The translations under genes were made by a program, and so were the position numbers. Source: Halichondria panicea (taxonomy: Eukaryota; Porifera; Demospongiae; Suberitida; Halichondriidae). Taken from it: a stretch of 64,000 nucleotides of DNA. Of the stretch, positions 45,414 through 57,600 are shown piece after piece (the first letter of the stretch is position 1; each line of letters begins with the position of its first letter). The stretch lies in contig NC_087377.1 of NCBI RefSeq assembly GCF_963675165.1, forward strand, positions 842,501 to 906,500, given 5' to 3'. Under the pieces are notes generated by a model. The model made no database searches and was not told the origin of the DNA. It saw only the letters and a program-made list of their open reading frames with translations.

Positions 45414-46543
45414 CAGGGGCAGATCCAGGATTTAAGGTAGGGGGGTTCTTATAGTACTTCTTGTCCGCAAAGCACGGGCAAGAAGTTCATTCGGCGCACA
45501 GCGCCAAAATTTTTGTGACCACGCCCCTTTTAAAGTACCACGCCCACTAATTAATCCTGATGTTTTCCCTCATGATTTATAAACACAGGAGATGGTTGTG
45601 ACTGGAGGAGAGATAGTAGTGGTCCCCAGTGGAAAGACAGACGGTGGTGGCTGGTGAAGAGGAGACTTCTATAGACTTGTAGAACTTGACCATCATTATA
45701 TTAATGATTATAGCAATTATACATGTAAGTATGCAGTGTCATCTTTGTCACGACAGTACAGCTATAATAATTATAGCTAGCTAGAGTAAAGTATCAATCA
45801 CCGGATGTCATCATATGTCGGACACCAATATCCTCAAAACTACAAAAGATACAGACACAATTCAAAGACCATTTTAAAGCTAATGTCTTATGCTATCTAT
45901 TCTCCAAATTGTGTAGCTATACTGTGAAAATTGTTTGTTTTATAGCTGAAAGAAAACGCTGTCCGATGGTAGCGATTGTCAGACAAAAACAAGGTAAGTT
46001 CGGACAGTGCTTATATTCTCACCAGTAAGGACTCCTGCGAAAATGTAAGAACTGAGCACTATAGCGGAATTCCACATAATTATAAGCATACGTTTTGTTT
46101 TATATTAATAGAGTCAGCAAGTTGCAGAAAAGTATAATATGCAAAGTCTGATAGTATTAGACATCATTTTGAGCCCAGCAGCACTGTAAAAGACAGTGTC
46201 CGGTTAATTGATCATAACCGCAATGTCCGATTTATTGATCGAGATACCTTTACCAGTTCAACTGAGTGTAGTGCAGAGCCTGCTAGGAGTTTGAGCTTCA
46301 TTTTTGGTCTGCAGCTAGCTAAAGAGTTCCGCTATAGTGCTCAGTTCTTACATTTTCGATAGTATAATACATTAGCTTCAAAATACTCTTTGAATTGTGC
46401 CTGTATCTTTTGTAGTTTTAATGATATCGGTGTCCGACATATGATGATGTCCGGTGATGATTGATACTTTACTCTAGCTAATATATACTAGCTGGAAGGG
46501 TAGTTTGTACGAACCCAACGAACTACCTCTGGATCCGCCCCTG
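45414..46543. mobile_element. hAT-like element with CAGGGGC termini, 1.13 kb
   Basis: Left CAGGGGCAGATCCAG and right CTGGATCCGCCCCTG are inverted with one mismatch. The 5-bp gcggc lies on both sides (45,409-45,413 and 46,544-46,548). No transposase is visible. A large palindrome (45,786-46,478) occupies the middle. Confidence 0.75.
45786..46478. repeat. Long imperfect palindrome nested in the hAT-like element
   Basis: The left arm starts agagtaaagtatcaatcacc; the right arm ends with its inverse. Shared inverted phrases include catatgtcggacacc, aaaactacaaaagatacag and aagaactgagcactatagcgg. The left arm carries about 130 bp (around 45,905-46,035) absent from the right arm, so one arm has gained or lost sequence. 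The repeated gtccga/tcggac motif is notable. Confidence 0.8.
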
Positions 46544-46703
46544 GCGGCTCCTACTATTCTCCTCTAGAGCTTCTCTCTTCCATTCTAGTTCTGTTACTAT
46601 GTTACTAGACAAAGCATCTAGCTACAATAATTTTTCTGTGTATCTTCTTGTAAATGACAATAATTATAATGTATAATGTTGTAGTTTGTAGCCCAGAGTA
46701 ATC

Positions 46704-47235
46704 TATAGTACCGGTGTCATAAATTTTAGGCCCCCCCATGAGATTGGGCCCCCCCCCGGCCTAGAATTTTAACATTTTAGGCCCCCCATTAACAGCGCAA
46801 CAGCGGTTAACATTATGTGACAGTGCATTCTCAAAATACACCAATACAGTCTTCTATATGGTCTTCACAGTCTATGCAGTGCCAGTTACTGAATGCAGCT
46901 GTCCTCACACACACACACATTTCATCATGTACAGTAGTATATACCACCATAGAATAATAATGCAAACATTATTGCTACTTTGATACAGAGTCTTTGCATG
47001 CATGCAGTCTCTTTGATGCTTTGTCAACTAATAGAGCTAACCTTACCATAATAATTATAATTATCTCTTTGACTTCGTTCTATCCTGCAGAAAAGGATAG
47101 CAGAAGAGGGGGGCCTAGAATGTTAACAGTTGGACACCCTGGGGGGCCTAAACTGTTAACATTCTAGGCCCGGGGTCCCACATTTTAAAATTCTAGGCCC
47201 GGGGGGGCTCAAAATTTTATGACACCGGTACTATA
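46704..47235. mobile_element. 530-bp MITE with TATAGTACCGGTGTCATAAA ends
   Basis: The left end (46,704) and inverted right end (47,235) share TATAGTACCGGTGTCATAAA. Subterminal inverted blocks alternate homopolymer C or G runs with gcctagaatttt/ttaacattctaggcc motifs. No ORF. The outer TATA may include a TA target duplication. Confidence 0.7.
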
Positions 47236-48031
47236 GCTCATAGTTCCCTGCTAAATATATACACTCAAATGGGATCTAATGCATGCATAGCGTGATAATA
47301 AGACATAATTATGAGTCAGTCATCTTGTAGGATCTCCATCCACTATTCTTCTGGGGTACATCCTAGCAAACTGGTCAATCACAATGGGGATGTCCAGTCA
47401 TTCTAGTGTTAGTCATTGCTTCTCAGTATCTCTCAGTGGAGCAAGAGGTGACTGGGATAGTGCAGAGGATCTATTATGCATGTAATTAGCATTACATAAC
47501 AACATTGGAATGGCATACTGATTGTACATGCTCAATTGGGCGTGGTCATGACTTGTAATCTTTGTGTCAATGAGATAGAGCTGCACAGTTAGCTAGCTAC
47601 TGAGTGATACGATTAGTTTCATGGTTGTCTGGGAGGACAGGGGGGTGCTCAAGCCCCCCATTGTACACACCACTGGTGTTGAGATCTGAGCCCCTCCCCC
47701 ACATTTATTCAGTCAACCCCCGCCCCCTTCAGTTCATTATCCTATTATGTGCCTTGAGTTGCCTTTAACGCCAATAGGTGTCAGCTGCAGCAATCCGGCT
47801 TCTCTTGGCTACTAAAGAATCTGGGTGGAGCTGCTGCTGGACTGAAGCTAGGACGCCTTCTATCCACCTTCAAGGTACTCATTATATAAAGTAAAAAGCT
47901 TATAATTATCATACAGAATTTTTTTTTGATACAGACGCTTGAATACTACTGTTGTTTTTATACCACCCAACAAACACAAAATATTTATAACATGAACGAA
48001 CATTTTTTAATAATAATATAGAGCTGCAGGC
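47236..48031. other. Non-coding interval upstream of the piggyBac-derived gene
   Basis: No supportable exon. At 47,680-47,735 a gagcccctcccccacat...cccccttcag phrase repeats one at 44,034-44,080. I looked for TTAA-flanked piggyBac termini and saw none convincing. Confidence 0.5.
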
Positions 48032-49451
48032 ATGGCCAAGAGGCCACACTGGACCACGGAGGAGGTTCTACAAGACATCTTGAATGATGAGGAACCTGCA
48101 GAGGAGTGGGAAGATGATATGACAGAGGAGTGGGAAGAGGATATGGAAGAGGATATGGAAGAGGTAACAGCGGACAGGGATGAGCCAGTCATGCAGGGCA
48201 AGAATTTTCTGATTGGGATGAAGGTGGGGTCTAAAACTAAACTGAATACCGATATAATTTATTACAACGTACATGTAGAAATGAATCCCCCGTCAACAGA
48301 CAGCAATCCTGCACAAGGTAAATATTAATAATTATAAGGTTAACAATTTGTACCAGCTATTGATAAATCCTTTCCTAGACGACACAAGTGACGACGACGC
48401 AAGAGACGACGACACAAGTGACGACGACGCAAGTGACGACGACACAAGTGGTTCAAGCAACTCGTCACACGGTTTGTGCAATGTTATGAAGTACAATTAC
48501 AATCAGTTAGACTACCACACAAAACTAATGTACAGGTAATTATTATTACCCTCACATTTATTTAGGCAATGAGCAACCTACCTGGAGGAGTGAATTGCAC
48601 ACCCTGACTATCAAGTCATTTGAGTCAGCAGTAGGACCAACAGTGGACATCTCAGAGACGCCAGAAGAAGTGTAACTGCTATTTTTTAACAATGGTCTGC
48701 AGGGACACATTGTGTGTGAGAGCAACAACTACGCTAGACATATAATGGGAGAGGAGGCATACCGAACGTGGACTCAACTCACAGTTGAAGAGCTCCGGGC
48801 CTTCTTTGGATTCTCCATCCTCATGGGACTCAATCACCTGCCATCAATCAATGACTATTGGAGCCGAGACCATCACTACCATGCACTATGCACCCATCGC
48901 CGATGTAATCTCAAGGCAGAGATTCCGTGATATCTCCCGGTATCTGCACTTTGTGGACAACGACCATCTTGTTCCACAAGGTGATCCCTCGTACGATCGG
49001 TTAGGGAAGATCCGCCCCCTCATTGAGCACCTGGGTGAGAGGTTGGAAGCTTTGTACAACCCTACACAGAATGTAGCAGTGGACGAAGCAATGATTAAGT
49101 TTCAGGGGCAGTCTTCCCTAAAGCAATATATGCCTATGAAACCGATCAAACGGGGGATCAAGGTGTGGGTATTGGCAGATAGTGCTAACGGCTATTTCCA
49201 CAAATTTGACATATACACGGGGAAGCAAAAGAAGAGACAGGTTGGACTTGGTGAGTATGTTGTCAAAACACTTACCGACGGGCTGAAGAAGAAAAATCAC
49301 CACGTTTTCTTTGACAACTTTTTTACGAGCCCCAAACTTCTTGAAGATATGGAGAAGGATGGGTGTGGTGTAGGTTTACCACCAGGACTGAAGAAACATG
49401 GTTTGAAGAAGAGGTACTATTGTGCGTGTGTGTGTATGTGTATGCTTTTGC

Positions 49452-49505
<54 letters not shown>

Positions 49506-50201
49506 TGTGCATGTGTGTGTGTGTGTGTGGTGTGTGGTGTGTGTGACTGTGCTAACTAAAATTATTTATCTCACCTTTGACAGAGGAGAATCCAAGATAT
49601 TCCAGAAGGGACCACTGGTGGCGTGTGCATGGCACGACAGCAAGGAGCTCACGGTCCTCTCAACGACGTCGCAACCAGTAGCAACGGGATCCGTTCTCAG
49701 GCGACAGAGAGACGGTTTAAGAATGCCTGTGAGTTGCCCTGATAGCATAATAATCTACAACAAGCACATGGAAGGTGTGGACAGAGGGGACCAAATACGT
49801 GGATATTATTCCTGTCGAACAAGAAGTCGGAAGTTCTACAAGTATATATTTTATTTCCTATTTGATGTTTCTATCATATTTTACACACTAATTATACCTC
49901 CAAGCCGAATCAAAACGTAAAAGACTTCCGCCTCCAACTGGCCAAGGAGCTGATTGGCACGTACTATTCAAGGAGACTCCCAGGCCGCTCAAGTAGAGTC
50001 CAGCGCCCTCTTCAGCTCCAACACTTTCCTCTCAAAATGTGCCTGCAACCACCTGCAAAGAGATGTAAACGGGGATGGTGTGCGTTCTGCTGGAAGGACT
50101 CCAACAAGAGGACTGACAGATGTAACGAGTGTGGTGTCTGGCTCTGCCATGGTGGAAACCCAACATCAGACTGTTTCTATTTGTGGCATAAGAACTTGTA
50201 A
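48032..50201 (+). pseudogene. PiggyBac transposase-derived gene with introns, decayed
   Basis: Plus-strand exons are 48,032-48,317, 48,379-48,471, 48,566-49,413 and 49,584-50,201. The ATG at 48,032 opens MAKRPHWTTEEVLQDILNDE, followed by an acidic region and an Asp/Ser-repeat exon, as in PGBD N-termini. The transposase core shows the DDD catalytic sites of the superfamily: NVAVDEAMIKFQG (first D), HHVFFDNFFTSPKLL (second) and NKHMEGVDRGDQIRGYYS (third). The C-terminus has the cysteine-rich zinc-binding domain (WCAFCWKD, CNECGVWLCHGG, CFYLWHK). Damage: TAA after SETPEEV (48,672), a frame change near 48,870 (after INDYWSRD), missing residues near 49,365 and a deletion/frame change near 49,875. 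The exon 1-2, 2-3 and 3-4 junctions are phase-consistent. It is a former transposase or domesticated PGBD now decaying; a working host gene is unlikely. Confidence 0.85.
49420..49556. repeat. (TG)n microsatellite filling the last piggyBac intron
   Basis: The 170-bp intron between 49,413 and 49,584 is almost entirely TG repeats, with a gtacta donor and a tttgacag acceptor. The Cys/Val-rich translations are artefacts. Confidence 0.9.
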
Positions 50202-50989
50202 ATATTATAATTATTATCTTATTTACTGTTTATGATAATTATTATTTATTAGTACGGCTTCATTATAGTCACATGATGTACGCTAATGATACACACTAAT
50301 CATTATAATTATTTAAAGCAACAAAGCTACGCGTACATATATACGTACTGCATCGCTCGGTAGATTAATAATACACAGCCTATCACTCACCTTGTGACAC
50401 GTACGTTTGGTTGACTGCTCCACCACCTGAGAATCACACGCATCTGTGATCCAGCAATACTCTGTACACACAAAGAAAGATGATGAAGGGTTCTTAGTAC
50501 TACAAATTCTAGATACAATGAAAGCACCGCAGGTGCTGATGCCTCGGTGGAGATACCAAAGCTACATAACATAAAGCTACTAATAGCTACTAATTGCACA
50601 TGATAAACAATTTAATTTTGCTGAGTTGGTAATGATCGACCATGACTGTTGTTAAAAACGATTGATGCCCAAAAGTTCAAGTCTAAAGCTGCATTCAAGT
50701 AGCAGAGCCTTGCAGCTCTCTTCTCACTCTTGCAGCTACCAATAGCTAGCGTTCTATAGTGCAGAGCTAACTACTAAGTAGAGTAGCAACACTCGGTAAA
50801 CAAGTTTGGCTACGTGTTCTTCTGAAAAGGCTGCAATGGCATTCCAAGTAAGCAAAACTAGGCATAACTCGAGAACGAAGCATTATTTGGCAAATCCACG
50901 AATTTAAATCCATGACTAGAAGCCTATAGAAACTCTTACTTGCACTTGATTCATCCTTGAGCAGCAGTAGCAATCTACACGCACGCACG

Positions 50990-51050
<61 letters not shown>

Positions 51051-51852
51051 TACCGTATACCTCGCTTGCGCATGCGCACCGAGGCTATCTGCCATTCAGG
51101 CTGTATTATTTTATCAAAGTGTATCATAGGCCCTAAAGAATACTCTAAACATCACTACAGTCAACATACAGCTTAGGAAGCTTGGTAGAGCTGGGCCACT
51201 GCAAGTGTTTCTTCGTTCACAGTCACACACGAAATCACATTTGTATATAAGCCACACCTAGTACATACAGTACCTGCACACAAAAAAAGGTGAAGCAAAG
51301 CTTCTTAGGAGTTTAAACTCTACAGCTATGTGCTATATACCAAGCACAATTAGTATTAGACTGTATGAAGCTTCTAGAGAATCAAAAAAGCCAAGTAACA
51401 AAGTGGAATTATACGCAACTACTACTTACCACTTGACAGAAGCAGATCACAGCCAAATTTTCGAGATAGTAAGCGATTCGGGCATCATCTTGTAGATCTT
51501 TGACTGATCAACTTGAGCTGCAATAATTGATCGTGTATGTACAGTCTTGTAGCACTACTAAATACACACATTATCTCGCGCTGTTTCTGCAACACAGTGG
51601 AAAGCTCGCGATGTTTTTATAACACAGCGGAAGGCTGCAAAAAAATCAAGTCAATCAATAAAACATGACCAAATAAACAACTACAATGCTCCACAAGGCT
51701 TCCTAGCCTAACATTCCTGCAAACATGCAAGCTACAAGCAAGCAAAGAAACTCACCTCTTCCAGCAAGACACTGAGCTTCTTCTTCAAACGGGTCAGGTG
51801 GCATATCCGGCACCTGATCCCTTCAAACTTCAAAGGAACTGAGCTTCTGGAA
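50202..51852. other. Non-coding interval with microsatellite
   Basis: No supportable exon. 50,540-50,960 repeats the dispersed sequence at 34,580-35,045, including the cagagccttgcagctctc block, and leads, as there, into a CA microsatellite (50,980-51,046). Confidence 0.6.
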
Positions 51853-52100
51853 TTAACTGGCCATTGACGTCAGAGTCTCAGTTTCAGAGCTGGAGGTAAA
51901 GCCTTCGAAGTGATCCTTTGACGAGGCCTTGAATTCCAATTCATTTTCAGTCCCTCTAACTCTGGGTCTTCTCTTGCTCCACTCGAAGGAAAGGCTTTCG
52001 TCCCTCAACTCTCGACAAGAAGGAAAAGGACAGGGCAAGGAGGAACACATCATCTCCTTCGCTGACTTCCTGACAGTGTAACGTGGGGTAATGGATGTTA
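51853..52100 (-). CDS. Terminal exon-like ORF, copy C (KASSKDHFEG)
   Basis: The minus-strand open frame contains LSFEWSKRRPRVRGTENELE, KASSKDHFEGF and ends TLTSMAS with TGA at 51,853. It lies 46 bp downstream of the kinase N-lobe exon. Its KASSKDHF part resembles the three exon-like repeats at 7711-8570. No family recognised; it is not typical kinase sequence, so copy C may be a chimera. Confidence 0.4.
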
Positions 52101-52145
52101 GTAGATACTCTTGCACACATGCATAATTATAACAAAATTACTCAC

Positions 52146-53253
52146 TTCTGCAAACCAGCATTCTTGGTGATCGAGGACTGAGAGAGATTTCACTGGTGCA
52201 TGTATATAACTCCATTAGTATGAGGACCTCGTGTACATCACTGGATATCTGCTTAGTAATGGATGAAATGTATGTCACAGAATACGAGCAATCAGACAGA
52301 GCCTTGGTGACAGCAATCTCTTGTTTGGTGAGGTAGACGTCAGCATCATTGTTCACTGCCAGTCTCTTCAGAGCTAGCTTGCGTCCATCACTGGCTCTGA
52401 CCACAAAGACGACATGCACCTAGTGTGTGTGTGTGCGTGGGCGGGTGTGTGTGTGAGGGAGTGTAGGTACTGTATACAGTGGATTGGGCTTGCAACAGAA
52501 TTTCACAATAATAATTATGAAGATTATCGTTAATTTATGTGTGTGTGTGTGTGTGTGTGGTGGGTGTGTGTGGTGTGTGTGTGTGTGGTGTGTGTGTGTG
52601 TGGTGGGGGGATGGTGTGGGAGGATAATGGCTGACAATACTTATATAGGACGGCTAGTACATTTTGCAAAAGAGCCGACTTGGCGTTTATTAATTTGGCA
52701 TCTCAGGCGTGTTTACTACAGCAATGAGGTTGTATCCTAAACAGGTTATGAGAAGTCTCACCCAGGCAAGGCTATATGCAAGGCCAGGTCTAATCCCCCA
52801 GTCAGTGTGAAGACAACACTTCAAGAGTCAAATTAGAGTCAAATTCCCCGTACCTCCTGTGGGGGGAGGGGGGGGGGCAACACATTGAGAGGCATTATCA
52901 CCTGATCATGATTATACAGTATAGGTAGTTGTCACCTGAGCTGAAACGGTACTAGACACTGGAGTGACACCAGAGTCACACAATTCGTTGAGGTGTCCCT
53001 GTACCGAGGGGATAGCAGCAAACACAGAGGTCAAAGCGCACAGAATTGCAGGAGAGTTGTAGCCATTCAGCTTGTTGAGATTCAGTAGCAGTAAGCTGTG
53101 CAAATTAATGATAGGCTTTCCAATATCTAAAGAATTGCATGGACAATCTCAACTATACATAAAACTCCTACTGAAAATTAATAAGTCATCAATTATTATT
53201 GTCTAGTAATAAGGTAGCGCTCACCTTTCCCCTGAGTCAGAGTGTTGGTCCAT
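52146..53253 (-). pseudogene. NAK-family kinase N-lobe with 5' exons (copy C)
   Basis: ATG at 53,253 opens MDQHSDSGE (exon to 53,225). The second 5' exon (about 53,010-52,930) has lost its acceptor AG (CG instead) and 4 nt, breaking frame. Exon 52,419-52,146 encodes the kinase N-lobe: VVFVVRASDGRKLALKRLAV (with the ATP-site Lys in ALKR), NNDADVYLTKQEIAVTKALS (with the alpha-C Glu) and VHEVLILMELYT (hinge). This matches the AAK1/BMP2K/GAK order. After MELYT the frame no longer resembles a kinase, and no HRD or DFG exon follows. The copy has the N-lobe that A and B lack, and lacks the C-lobe that they keep. Confidence 0.7.
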
Positions 53254-53296
53254 TGTGTCCAGTGCACCGTGCTAGCTAGTAGGACCACTCCAATGG

Positions 53297-54440
53297 ATGT
53301 GCTCTCAGAGTATTAGAACTGTAATGAATGCACCACATGGCCAGTGGGTAAAAGCATCAATTTATTTAACCATTAGACAAAATAATATGTTTCATTTTGT
53401 AGATTTGATGACCTTTACCAGACACGCTCACACACAAGATGGAGACGGCCGGCTGGGGAGGAAAAGCGTTCACTTGTCCTTCCCTCTAGGAGCTCCCACA
53501 AGGTTGGATATCGGGTGGATACTCCTCCAAAATACCAGCAGCAATGGATTACAAGGCAAAGAGCAGCGCAGCGAGTACAAGTGAGTGGCTAGTCATGATC
53601 AAAAGTGGACCACCTAGTATAGTGTATAGGCTGCGCTGCTTTAGTTGACTGGCATTCAATATCTGCTAATAGATAATAGATATCATTACTAGTGATAAAA
53701 CTATACAGCCTCTGTGACAAATGCATCCATTGCTGCACATTTGTTGACCCGTTACTTCATTTCGTACAGTGATGGAGAGCACGAGAGGGGCGGAATCAGT
53801 GACAAGTTGCTATGACAACAGATGATGGAGGAGTTACAAGGTGACACTGTGGAGTTTGCGTACAACCCATTGGACGTCTTACACTGCAGATAAAGGAACA
53901 CAATTAAGAAATAGTGAGTACTGCCGCGTGCAGAGTGTGACTCTTTCCCCCACCAAAAATGTGATCTGAACATGTCATGTGATAGGCCTTGTCTAGAGCT
54001 ACAGAATGCATCTCTTAGTTTTGATATTGATTGCTTTTTAGTTAAGTTATGACCTCCTGAAAGTTGCTTAAGTTATACATTAAAATTTTTATGGGGAAAG
54101 CGTTGTGTTAAATCAGGCCTAAGTTTGAGAGCCCCATAACTTGTGTCAGTCTCCAAGATAATGTGTGTATTTAGTAGTGCTACAAGACTGTACATACACG
54201 ATCAATTACTGCAGCTCAAGTTGATTTGAAGAAATAAAAATGTTTAAGATAATAATTGTTATGGTGGAATTATCTACTAGTGAGTGATTGGTCTGATTGT
54301 TCTCTCACTTGTTAGATTCGTGAGGGTCAGTTGTTCACTCTGTTGGATGCTGATGATGATCCACCCATTGGACGTCAGATAAAAATACAGTCGACCTAAG
54401 GAACAGTGAGTACTGCCGCGTGCAGAGTGTGACTCTTTCC
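53297..54440. repeat. Duplicated plus-strand flank, copy C
   Basis: Partner of 40,800-41,830, with shared blocks in the same order, ending in the gtgagtactgccgcgtgcag phrase and then the 53-bp repeat. Confidence 0.8.
54316..54399 (+). CDS. Exon-like C-terminal tail IREGQLFTLL...QST (copy C)
   Basis: Third intact 28-codon unit (LLDADDDPPIGRQIKIQST, TAA) after acceptor cacttgttag. Differences between the three copies fall at one or two codons only. Confidence 0.4.
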   Translation: MREGQLFTLLDADDDPPIGRQIKIQST

Positions 54441-54668
54441 CTAACCAAACGTTTTGTAGTTTGTGCTTTTTGCGCTGTACTCCCTGTGTTTTGTAGTTTG
54501 TGCTTTTTGCGCTGTACTCCCCCCTTGCATGTGTGACTGTGTTTTTTAATTTGCGCTTTTTGCACTGTACTCCCCCCTTGCATGTGTGACTGTGTTTTGT
54601 AGTTTGTGCTTTTTGCGCTGTACTCCCCCCTTGCATGTTTGACTGTGTTTTGTAGTTTGTGCTTTTTG
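54440..54668. repeat. 53-bp repeat array, third
   Basis: About four units (one truncated) directly before the largest satellite array. Confidence 0.95.
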
Positions 54669-57600
54669 CGTTCCCATGAGTGGGTTCAATTCACTAGCAA
54701 TAGTTTTGCGTTCCCGTGAGTGGGTTCAATTCACTAGCAATAGTTTTAAGTTTCCGTGAGTGGGTTAAATTCACTAGCAATAGTTTTACGTTCCCATGAG
54801 TGGGTTCAATTCACTAGCAATAGTTTTGCGTTCCCGTGAGTGGGTTCAATTCACTAGCAATAGTTTTACGTTCCCATGAGTGGGTTCAATTCACTAGCAA
54901 TAGTTTTGCGTTCCCGTGAGTGGGTTCAATTCACTAGCAATAGTTTTACGTTCCCGTGAGTGGGTTCAATTCACTAGCAATAGTTTTAAGTTGCCGTGAG
55001 TGGGTTCAATTCACTAGCAATAGTTTTACGTTCCCATGAGTGGGTTCAATTCACTAGCAATAGTTTTGCGTTCCCGTGAGTGGGTTCAATTCACTAGCAA
55101 TAGTTTTGCGTTCCCGTGAGTGGGTTCAATTCACTAGCAATAGTTTTGCGTTCCCGTGAGTGGGTTCAATTCACTAGCAATAGTTTTGTGTTCCCTTGAG
55201 TGGGTTCAATTCAATAGCAATAGTTTTACTTTCCCTTGAGTGGGTTCAATTCACTAGCAATAGTTTTGCGTTCCCGTGAGTGGGTTCAATTCACTAGCAA
55301 TAGTTTTGCGTTCCCTTGAGTGGGTTCAATTCACTAGCAATAGTTTTACTTTCCCTTGAGTGGGTTCAATTCACTAGCAATAGTTTTACGTTCCCGTAAG
55401 TGGGTTCAATTCACTAGCAATAGTTTTACTTTCCCTTGAGTGGGTTCAATTCACTAGCAATAGTTTTAAGTTGCCGTGAGTGCATGGGTTCACTTCACTA
55501 GCAATAGTTTTACGTTCCCGTGAGTGGGTTCAATTCACTAGCAATAGTTTTACGTTCCCGTGAGTGGGTTCAATTCACTAGCAATAGTTTTGCGTTCCCT
55601 GAGTGGGTTCAATTCACTAGCAATAGTTTTGCGTTCCCGTGAGTGGGTTCAATTCACTAGCAATAGTTTTACGTTCCCGTATGTGGGTTCAATTCACTAG
55701 CAATAGTTTTACTTTCCCGTGAGTGGGTTCAATTCACTAGCAATAGTTTTACTTTCCTGTGAGTGGGTTCAATTCACTAGCAATAGTTTTGCGTTCCCGT
55801 GAGTGGGTTCAATTCACTAGCAATAGTTTTGCGTTCTTGTGAGTGGGTTCAATTCACTAGCAATAGTTTTGCGTTCCCGTGAGTGGGTTCAATTCACTAG
55901 CAATAGTTTTGCGTTCCCGTGAGTGGGTTCAATTCACTAGCAATAGTTTTAAGTTGCCGTGAGTGGGTTCAATTCACTAGCACTAGTTTTAAGTTGCCGT
56001 GAGTGGGTTCAATTCACTAGCAATAGTTTTACGTTCCCATGAGTGGGTTCAATTCACTAGCAATAGTTTTGCGTTCCCGTGAGTGGGTTCAATTCACTAG
56101 CAATAGTTTTGCGTTCCCGTGAGTGGGTTCAATTCACTAGCAATAGTTTTGCGTTCCCTTGAGTGGGTTCAATTCACTAGCAATAGTTTTACTTTCCCTT
56201 GAGTGGGTTCAATTCACTAGCAATAGTTTTACGTTCCCGTAAGTGGGTTCAATTCACTAGCAATAGTTTTACTTTCCCTTGAGTGGGTTCAATTCACTAG
56301 CAATAGTTTTAAGTTGCCGTGAGTGCATGGGTTCACTTCACTAGCAATAGTTTTACGTTCCCGTGAGTGGGTTCAATTCACTAGCAATAGTTTTACTTTC
56401 CCTTGAGTGGGTTCAATTCACTAGCAATAGTTTTACGTTCCCGTGAGTGGGTTCAATTCACTAGCAATAGTTTTACTTTCCCTTGAGTGGGTTCAATTCA
56501 CTAGCAATAGTTTTAAGTTGCCGTGAGTGCATGGGTTCACTTCACTAGCAATAGTTTTACGTTCCCGTGAGTGGGTTCAATTCACTAGCAATAGTTTTAC
56601 GTTCCCTTGAGTGGGTTCAATTCACTAGCAATAGTTTTAAGTTGCCGTGAGTGCATGGGTTCACTTCACTAGCAATAGTTTTACGTTCCCGTGAGTGGGT
56701 TCAATTCACTAGCAATAGTTTTACGTTCCCTTGAGTGGGTTCAATTCACTAGCAATAGTTTTGCGTTCCCTGAGTGGGTTCAATTCACTAGCAATAGTTT
56801 TGCGTTCCCGTGAGTGGGTTCAATTCACTAGCAATAGTTTTGCGTTCCCGTGAGTGGGTTCAATTCACTAGCAATAGTTTTACGTTCTCGTATGTGGGTT
56901 CAATTCACTAGCAATAGTTTTACTTTCCCGTGAGTGGGTTCAATTCACTAGCAATAGTTTTACTTTCCTGTGAGTGGGTTCAATTCACTAGCAATAGTTT
57001 TGCGTTCCCATGAGTGGGTTCAATTCACTAGCAATAGTTTTGCGTTCCCGTGAGTGGGTTCAATTCACTAGCAATAGTTTTACGTTCCCGTGAGTGGGTT
57101 CAATTCACTAGCAATAGTTTTACTTTCCCGTGAGTGGGTTCAATTCACTAGCAATAGTTTTACTTTCCCGTGAGTGGGTTCAATTCACTAGCAATAGTTT
57201 TACGTTCCCGTGAGTGGGTTGAATTCACTAGCAATAGTTTTACGTTCCCGTGAGTGGGTTCAATTCACTAGCAATAGTTTTACGTTCCCGTGAGTGGGTT
57301 CAATTCACTAGCAATAGTTTTGCGTTCCCGTGAGTGGGTTCAATTCACTAGCAATAGTTTTGCGTTCCCGTGGGTGGGTTCAATTCACGAGCAATAGTTT
57401 TGCGTTCCCGTGGGTGGGTTCAATTCACTAGCAATAGTTTTGCGTTCCCGTGAGTGGGTTCAATTCACTAGCAATAGTTTTGCGTTCCCGTGAGTGGTCA
57501 TTAGCAATAGTTTTGCTTTCCCGTGGGTGGGTTCAATTCACTAGCAATAGTTTTGCGTTCTCGTGAGTGGGTTCAATTCACTAGCAATAGTTTTGCATTC

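Noticed and set aside
48068-48274. Minus-strand ORFs in the piggyBac N-terminal exon
   Set aside because: Shadows of the acidic coding repeat on the plus strand.
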